From Goniomonas avonlea (taxonomy: Eukaryota > Cryptophyceae > Goniomonadida > Goniomonadaceae), in contig QUTJ01031700.1 in NCBI GenBank assembly GCA_003573635.1, positions 1 to 15,314 of the forward strand: a DNA stretch of 15,314 nt, given 5' to 3'. Under the pieces are notes generated by a model. It had not been told where the DNA came from. It saw only the letters and a list, made by a program, of their open reading frames with translations, and did not search any database. Position numbers and translations under genes: made by a program. Shown here in pieces: positions 9,072-15,314 of the stretch (its first letter is position 1; the number at the start of each line of letters is the position of its first letter).

Positions 9072-12000
9072 ATGGAGGCTCTGACGGGACTTCGGGACCG
9101 GGGTGCCGTCTGGGTGTCAGAGAACGTCGACGAGTGGTATGCGGCAGAAGTGCTACACCGCACCGATGATATCGTGGTGGTTTTGATGGAGGACACCAAA
9201 CAGGTATGGATCCGTCGTTCTCGGTCCGACCTCACGGGACACCGCAGGAGCGACGAGTGGCAACGGATCAGGTTGTTCCACGAAATGCCAGGCACCTCGA
9301 AGGAATCGACGATCTCATCCGACTCCAGCATTTAGACGAGCCAAACGTTCTCCACAACTTGCACTTGCGCTACAGCCGAGAACAGATTTACGTGAGTGGC
9401 CGCCGCCGCCGATTGTGTTGCTGACTGGTTGGCAGACGTACACTGGCCCGATTCTGCTTGCAGTGAATCCATGGCAACCTATTGGAATCTACACCAAGGA
9501 CACGATGAACATGTACAAGGGTGAGGTCGGATTTGGTGTGTTTCTTTTTGTTAATTCGGTGTCGGACAGGCAAGACCCTCGGGGACCTCCCGCCTCACAT
9601 TTATGGAGTAGCAGATGCTGCATATCGTGACATGCTCCGTGAGGAGCGAGACCAGGCCATCCTTGTCAGGTTAGCTCCGTTCACTGTGTGTCGATCGCCG
9701 TGCTTACATGCTGCAGTGGCGAGAGCGGGGCTGGGAAAACAGAAACCACCAAGTTCGTGATGAACTTTTTGGTGTTTGCCAGCGGGGCGCGTCAGGAAGA
9801 CATGGCCATTGAGGCTCGCGTTTTGGAATCGAATCCGTTGCTTGAGGTATGATTTCCTGATGTTCGCAGATCCTCACGCTCTCCGCAGTCATTCGGAAAC
9901 GCCAAGACGCTGCGAAACGACAATTCCAGCCGTTTTGTAAGTCAATCATGTTGGTGCGATCCACCTTGGTTTTGACGGGGAGCTGACAGGGAAAATATAT
10001 CGACATGTTCTTCGACCGCACAGGTGCCAATTGTGTCCTCTGGCACCGCGACCCGTGTGCCAAAAATCAAACACAAACCGACCAGACACACATACCCACT
10101 TGCACGCGCACCACCTGGTGTTTCTTTCCCGGCTGATCGTCTTTCCCTCAGAACTTGGTATTCTCCTGTATTGATCGCTCACGCCTCGCTGCAGGCAAGA
10201 TCACTGGCGCTGCTCTGCAAACCTGTGAGTCCCCATTTTTCTGCCGCCTGTTCAATGCCCACAACACCCGAACTCTCAAGGCAACGCCCTGTACGTCCGT
10301 GAGAGTGGGTTGACAGGCTCGCACGCTCCAAACGGTCGTGTCAGATTAGTGGATCCAGTTGTTTTTGCACAATCCTGCCGCACGTCGACCAGTCGCGGTG
10401 TTTCCCCTCGGGCAGCCCGCAGACTGATCTTGGTGATCACGTCGGCCGTAACCTCGCAGATACTCGAGGCTCAAAGCACTTCGCCCCGAGAGGCTCAAAG
10501 CACTCCGCCCCGAGAGGCTCAAAGCACTTCGCCCCGAGAGGCTCAAAGCACTCCGCCCCGAGAGGCTCAAAGCACTCCGCCCAAAGCACTCGAGAAATAT
10601 CAGAGAAACCGCATCCGCTCTGATTGTTGCGCCACCCTCAGATTGCCCGAGTAGTTCTCGCGGGGAGCCCGCGAGATTTGCCGGGTACAGGCGTTCTGGG
10701 CTGTACGGAGAAATTAGGAAATTGCCGGGAAATTGCCGAGTAGTTCTGGGCTGTATGGAGAAATTAGGAAAATGCACGCTTGGCTTCGTACTGCTGCAAG
10801 TCCTATTGCTTTTAACTCTGGCTGCCAGACCTCCTGGAAAAGGCTCGCGTGGTGCGCCAGGTGGAGGGCGAAACAAACTTCCACATCTTCTACCAGCTTG
10901 GCATGGGCTGGAATGCTGTCCATACAGGGTCTGGTGACTTGAGCGCGCTCGGGCTCCACGACGCCACGAATAAGTTTGCGTACATGGCGGGACCAGGAGC
11001 ACGGAGCCTCGATGCCAAGGCCACCATTGACGCATTCGGCCGCACTTGCGTGAGTTTTTGCTTATCCCCCAAGTGCTCTGGTGCTGTGCGCACGTCTCGG
11101 ACGCTTGGTATTTCTTTTTCCTGTTGTGGGATTGGTCAGTGACAACGCGTGTGTCGCACGATTGCAGTTGTAGCTCTCGACAGACCATCATGGTTCCTTT
11201 TTTATCTTGGGAGTGCTCGTGGTCCGTCGCCCTGTTCCAACACGAGGCACACCAGCACGCTATGGATAGAATCGGGCTCGATGGCTCGATCCGTCACAAC
11301 GTGTTCACGGTTCTCGCTGCTATTCTGCACCTTGGAAACGTGGAACTCGTCGAAGGAGCCGACGAAGACACGGCCACTCTCGACCAGTCGGACCCTGGAT
11401 TCCGGCAGGCGTGCGCGTTGCTCCACTGCCAGCCACAGGCTGTGCAGATGGCGCTCTGCAGTCGAAGCATCACTGCTCGAGAGGTGCGCCACTGCAGTGA
11501 TGTCGACGCGCCACTCTCTGCCCGTGCGCCCTCTGCGCCCACACTCGCTTTTTTCTTGGCCCCGCCCGCACCACCCGCGCTGACCCAGAGCGCCCGAATA
11601 CACCAGGCACACCGCGCTGACCCAGATGACCCAGAGCGCCCGAATACACCAGGCACACCNCGCTGACCCAGATGACCCAGAGCGCCCGAATACACCAGGC
11701 ACACCNCGCTGACCCAGATGACCCAGAGCGCCCGAATACACCAGGCACACCTCTCATCCTGTGTCAAACCTTTACATCCCATTGTAACTTTGCCTAAAAA
11801 TATCGGTTGAAATATCAGCATCGTGAAAGTTACCAAGCTTCACGAGCTTGTCAGTCGTGGAAGCACTCTTTTTAAAAGGCTGGTCTGGCGCGGTTGGCCC
11901 GACTGGAGGCAGGCAGCACCGCTGACACGGCCTGCAGCAAACCTTCAACATCGCGCACAGCAAGGTGCAGGCCGCCGACGGCCGCGATGCCTTGGGCAAG

Positions 12001-15000
12001 GCCTTGTACCAGCGCCTCTTTGACTGGCTCGTCGCCAAGATAAATCTCTCCCTGGAACAGACGGACAATATTGTCTACAAGGTCGGGCCTGGCACTGCAC
12101 TCTCTGCTCCCACGGCCCATCTCAGTGCCCACGGCCCATCTCAGTGCCCACGGCCCATCTCAGTGCCCACGGCCCATCTCAGTGCCCACGGCCCATCTCA
12201 ACGCCCACGCTGCATCTCTGCTCTCGCAAGGTTGTGGTCAGCGGCTCGCTGGCCACCAAGCGATACTGTCACGATGTTGCGTCAGCGTGCGTCAGGGTTG
12301 TCCTTGCCTGACTTGGTCCAGGCCGAAGTTTGAAAGCATATGTGGCTGCCAGTTACACAGTGGCAGTTCAACATTGGCAGTGTGTTTTGCTCGCACCGGA
12401 TCGGTCTTTGGCCTTGGCGTGTCTCCTGAGGCTGTTTCTCACCCCCCTGGGCAGACTGCTGTGTTGGACATCTTCGGCTTCGAGGTGTTCCAGCAGAATT
12501 GCTTTGAGCAGTTCTGCATCAACTACGCCAACGAGAAGCTGCAGCAACTGTTCAACAAGTTTGTGTTCAAGCTCGAGCAGGCCGAGTACCTCCGAGAGCA
12601 GATCGAGTGGTCCTACGTTGACTTCAAGGACAACACCGAGTGTCTCGAGTTGATTGAGAAGCCTCCCACGGGTGTGCTCTCCGTCCTTGACGAGGAGTGC
12701 ATCGTGCCGCAGGGCACAGACGCTGGCTTTGTCCAGAAGCTGAGAGACCGACTTGTCGGGCACCCTCACTTTAGTGCCCCGCGCATGCCACAGGTGCGCA
12801 TGGCTTGAGTCATAGACGGGAGCGCAAGTGTGCATGTTTCATGTTTGGGTTCTGACGTCCGCTGCACCAATATTTTTGTTGTTCTGCGTCATACCGCTGG
12901 TTGTGGTCCGTGCCAACACTTGGGGACTTACGCTCGCCCATCAGTATGTGTTCTGTGTGCACCACTACGCTGGCCACGTGGTGTACGACTCCAACGGCTT
13001 TCTGATCAAGAACAAGGACTCCCTCCAGCCTGGGCTCATCGAACTGGTGCAGAGCAGCTCAAGTCAATTCTTGCGTATGCTCTTCGCCAAGGACAGGTGT
13101 GTTGTCTCCCCGCTGGAACGGCTCGCTTTCTCTCTCCCTCTTCCTTATCCCCTTTGCTATAATACAGATACGGATCTGTGACGGATCTGGGGCTGCGATG
13201 CAGCTGATGCTGGCCTACTCTCACACTCACTCCAGCGCGGCTGAGGACTCCTCGTCGCAAAAGCGTGTTTCGAGCGTTGGCTTCCGCAAGAGCACCATCA
13301 TTTTTGTCTCCGCGTCGTCGCAGTTCAAGGCGCAGTTGTCGGCCCTGGTGAACACCATCGAGAAGGTGATTCGCATGCACACTTCGCGATATTTCGAGGG
13401 ATGTGCTGAACGATTGGGAAAATGTCTTCGTTGCTGCTTGTTCCTTGTTGTCGGTGGTTCCTCTCGATCTTGGGCCGTAGTTCCTCAGGTCGGCCGTGTG
13501 ATCCTGCTGCTCGCTGCTGTGAACGAAGCCAAGCCGTGCATCACGCACTGGATGATGCACTGGGCCACCGCTGACGCACCCACCCTCAGGCCTCACCACA
13601 TTTTGTGCGCTGCATCAACCCCAACGGAGAGAAGCAGCCTCGGTACTTCGACGCGCAAGACGTGCTTGCACAGCTCCGTTGCGGCGGTGTGATGGACGCA
13701 GTGCGCGTCACTCGAGCAGGATTTCCTACTCGCTACCTCCACTCTGTGCGTTGCTGTTGGCTTGGTGGTGTTTGTCGCACATGGCGACAGTGTGATGCTC
13801 GTGCTGTGGCCTGCTGCTTCAGCTGACGTCATGGGGGGGGGGGGGGTCAGTGAATCGGGCAATGTGAACACACAAAACGGAACCGGGCTGCTCGTACTTA
13901 CATGGCCCCACGCAGGATTTTATTGAGCGTTATCATTGCTTAGTGCCACTCCTGCCCCTCGGCCCAAACGCGCGACAAACGGCCGGTGGGATCCTGAAAA
14001 CACTAAAAATGGACCCTCAAGTGTTCCGGCTTGGGCTGACGAAAGTGTTTTTCCGACACAAGGTGTGCAAATTGGATGCGATGTCACCAAGCCAGCGAAC
14101 ACTCACTTTTGACGCGTGACCCATTGGTCGGTCTTGCTCAAATTTTATGTCTGCTGTTGGGCTGAAGCGTGGAATGCTGCGTGCGTGAGACATCATCCTG
14201 CCCCTTGTGTGCGTGACAATGGAAATCTGTGCTTGACAACGCACACTGCACTCACTGCCACACAACCCTTGGCCATCTTGCACCCATGTGTGTGTGGGGG
14301 GTGTGACAGAGCTCACGCAGGTGGTCGACTGGCTGGAGCAGCTCCGCACGCAGCACCTCAACAACTACATGACCAGGCTGCAGCGCGTGTACCGAGGCCA
14401 CGTCGCGCGGGTCGCTGTGCGGCGGTGCGTGCTTGTTCTGCCTCGTGCCCCGCGTTTGAGACATCAGTCAAGCGCGTTCGCACCGCGCGGTGGCCTTGTT
14501 GCGCGGAGGTTGAAGTTATTTTGCACTGACCGTGCTGTCACAGGCTTCGAGCTGCGCGGGTGCTGGGTCGTTATTGCAAGCGCAGCGTCGCTCGCGTGGT
14601 ATGCCCATTCTCGCATTTATCAAATTTTCGTTGCACACAAGAGGAGTCGAAGGCCCAAAGTGAGCCGTTGGCCACACCGTTGGTTATGTTGACAACGCAC
14701 CTGCGTGTCGCTCCCGTGCTGAGTCTGTGCGGTTGCCATGTTGCAACAACGAGGTTGTGCCTCGTGGCAAGGCCTGTGTCTTCGTGGCAAGGCCTGTGGC
14801 TGCTATCGGCCCCCCTCAGTCTGGTCAAGTCTGCGCCTCGGTCCCCTGCAGCGCCTCACGTCTGCTCAAGTCAGCTCCTCAAGCAAGCCCCTGTCACCCC
14901 CTCAGTCTGCTCACACGTCTGCCCCTCAGTCCCCTGCAGCGCCTCACGCCCTGCGCAGCATTTTGTGCACACCATGGTTGCAATATTCAAGCGGCGTGCG

Positions 15001-15147
15001 GAGGAGGAGGCCCGACGCCTCGCCGCCGAGCGCGCCGCCCAACAGAAGGCTGAGTTCGAGGCTGCTGCTGCTGCCGCCCTCGCCGCCGGTCACGAGATGC
15101 CTGTAAGCTGTCTCCATGTGAGATGCAGATGCCTGTACCGTACCTAG
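9072..15147 (+). CDS. Unconventional myosin heavy chain, at least 19 exons; 3' end uncertain
   Basis: Actin-based ATP-driven motor. Exons 9072-9203, 9248-9391, 9436-9520, 9570-9669, 9717-9846, 9889-9936, 9990-10023, 10195-10224, 10829-11049, 11256-11483, 11938-12081, 12455-12793, 12945-13096, 13236-13365, 13590-13745, 13916-14062, 14312-14424, 14544-14598, 14959-15102 join in phase. About 796 residues precede exon 19. Visible in order: N-terminal SH3-like strand region ([17 protein letters not shown]), P-loop [12 protein letters not shown] split by an intron after its first base, switch [36 protein letters not shown], switch [76 protein letters not shown], then about two IQ motifs ([18 protein letters not shown] and [15 protein letters not shown]). 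Exon 19 starts an Ala/Glu/Arg helical tail ([20 protein letters not shown]). Read-through would stop at 15147, but GTAAGC at 15103 is a good donor and more tail probably lies beyond the window. The class cannot be assigned without the tail. Confidence 0.93.
10466..10585. repeat. 24-bp minisatellite, five copies, in a myosin intron
   Basis: The unit GAGGCTCAAAGCACTYCGCC plus CCGA begins at 10466, 10490, 10514, 10538 and 10562. The variable Y reads T, C, T, C, C. Because 24 is divisible by three, the array is open in frame on both strands, but it lies inside intron 10225-10828 (604 nt), the longest in the window, whose flanking exons join in phase to give [12 protein letters not shown]. Confidence 0.92.
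10693..10777. repeat. 50-bp-spaced imperfect direct repeat in the same myosin intron
   Basis: GTTCTGGGCTGTACGGAGAA and the following ATTAGGAAATTG at 10693 onward recur from 10743 with a C-to-T change (GTATGGAG) and a slightly different end. GAGTAGTTCT also recurs near 10649 and 10738. This suggests successive local duplications within intron 10225-10828. Confidence 0.8.
11576..11750. repeat. 46-bp minisatellite with two ambiguous bases, in a myosin intron
   Basis: Three full 46-bp units begin at 11613, 11659 and 11705, preceded by a 37-bp unit at 11576 lacking a GATGACCCA segment. Each unit contains CGCTGACCCAGATGACCCAG then AGCGCCCGAATACACCAGGC. Unresolved N bases at 11660 and 11706 are the same position of the unit, which reads G at 11614. 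The array lies in intron 11484-11937. Confidence 0.93.
12111..12205. repeat. 19-bp minisatellite, five copies, in a myosin intron
   Basis: The unit CACGGCCCATCTCAGTGCC starts at 12111, 12130, 12149, 12168 and 12187; the last copy ends AACGCC. It lies in intron 12082-12454. The period is not divisible by three, so each unit shifts frame and the overlapping open frames there are not protein evidence. Confidence 0.93.
13833..13846 (+). repeat. Run of 14 guanines in a myosin intron
   Basis: Fourteen consecutive G bases lie in intron 13746-13915 between exons 15 and 16. Length is likely polymorphic or error-prone in sequencing. It does not affect the coding model. Confidence 0.95.
14763..14798. 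repeat. 20-bp-period tandem duplication in a myosin intron
   Basis: CGTGGCAAGGCCTGTG occurs at 14763-14778 and 14783-14798. It sits in intron 14599-14958, upstream of a larger duplication in the same intron. Confidence 0.88.
14812..14948. repeat. 85-bp-spaced imperfect duplication of intron 3' sequence
   Basis: A block starting CCCCTCAGTCTG and ending CCCCTGCAGCGCCTCACG occurs at about 14812-14860 and again at 14897-14948. Each copy carries a CCCTGCAG acceptor-like site, so the intron 14599-14958 holds duplicated candidate 3' splice sites upstream of the one used in my model (CTGCGCAG ending at 14958). Confidence 0.82.
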
Positions 15148-15150
15148 GCC

Positions 15151-15314
15151 TATTATGGGACAGATACCATATTATTTGATCATGGATTTCGATCGAGTCA
15201 CTGCTTGCTGATGCTTTTCAAGCCAAGTTATTACCCTTGACAAGGCCTTTCCAACGATGCCTCAAACGTCAAAAACGGATGTCGGCTGTACTTGAAAAAA
15301 ACTGTCCCATGATA
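15151..15314. mobile_element. Candidate MITE-like element with 13-bp inverted ends
   Basis: TATTATGGGACAG at 15151-15163 and the reverse complement of 15302-15314 (TATCATGGGACAG) match at 12 of 13 positions, bounding a 164-bp segment that is more A/T-rich than its surroundings and has no coding frame. The form fits a short non-autonomous Tc1/mariner-like element with TA ends, but the right end coincides with the window edge, so target duplication cannot be checked. It follows the donor at 15103, so it would lie in an intron or the 3' region of the myosin gene. Confidence 0.45.

Noticed and set aside
10346-11191. Long minus-strand open frame of 281 codons over the 24-bp repeat array
   Set aside because: It overlaps well-supported myosin exons and its length comes from a repeat whose period is divisible by three; no domain pattern is seen.
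11202-11836. Minus-strand open frames with a Cys-Val-Trp repeat
   Set aside because: They are translations of the 46-bp minisatellite and of the opposite strand of myosin exon 10.

Overview
This window is eukaryotic nuclear DNA, most likely from a compact-genome unicellular eukaryote (protist). Every gene is split by short GT-AG introns. Many introns are 40-54 nt, with a cluster at 46-49 nt. Genes lie close together in divergent and convergent pairs, and coding sequence is G/C-rich. I cannot name the lineage. The proteins (PDZ/armadillo, cyclic-nucleotide-binding fold, TMEM128-like, IQ myosin) are generically eukaryotic. No prokaryotic operon, CRISPR array, rRNA or convincing tRNA is visible.

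Layout: (1) 255-3877, plus strand: one 13-exon gene for an N-terminal PDZ domain, a charged coiled coil and about six 42-residue armadillo repeats. A stop codon inside a 197-nt intron makes it look like two genes, but splice phase joins them. (2) 4407-6141, minus strand: a protein with a degenerate cyclic-nucleotide-binding fold followed by coiled coil, convergent with gene 1. (3) 6449-7042, plus strand: a four-helix membrane protein of the TMEM128 family, divergent from gene 2. (4) 7467-8892, minus strand: a seven-exon gene with two copies of an unrecognised roughly 55-residue domain, then a possible Tudor-like strand region and a SAP/MANF-C-like helical segment; this is the most novel protein. 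(5) 9072 to at least 15102, plus strand: an unconventional myosin heavy chain with a complete motor, about two IQ motifs and the start of a charged helical tail, divergent from gene 4. (6) 15151-15314: inverted repeats suggest a MITE-like element reaching the window edge.

All gene models were built by hand from reading-frame, splice-phase and family consistency; total coding lengths are multiples of three in all five. The genes share no obvious pathway. Recurrent themes are a high share of GTGCGY/GTACGC 5' splice sites, a two-class intron population in which most of the longest introns carry their own tandem repeat, and several 20-24 bp tandem duplications in non-coding DNA.
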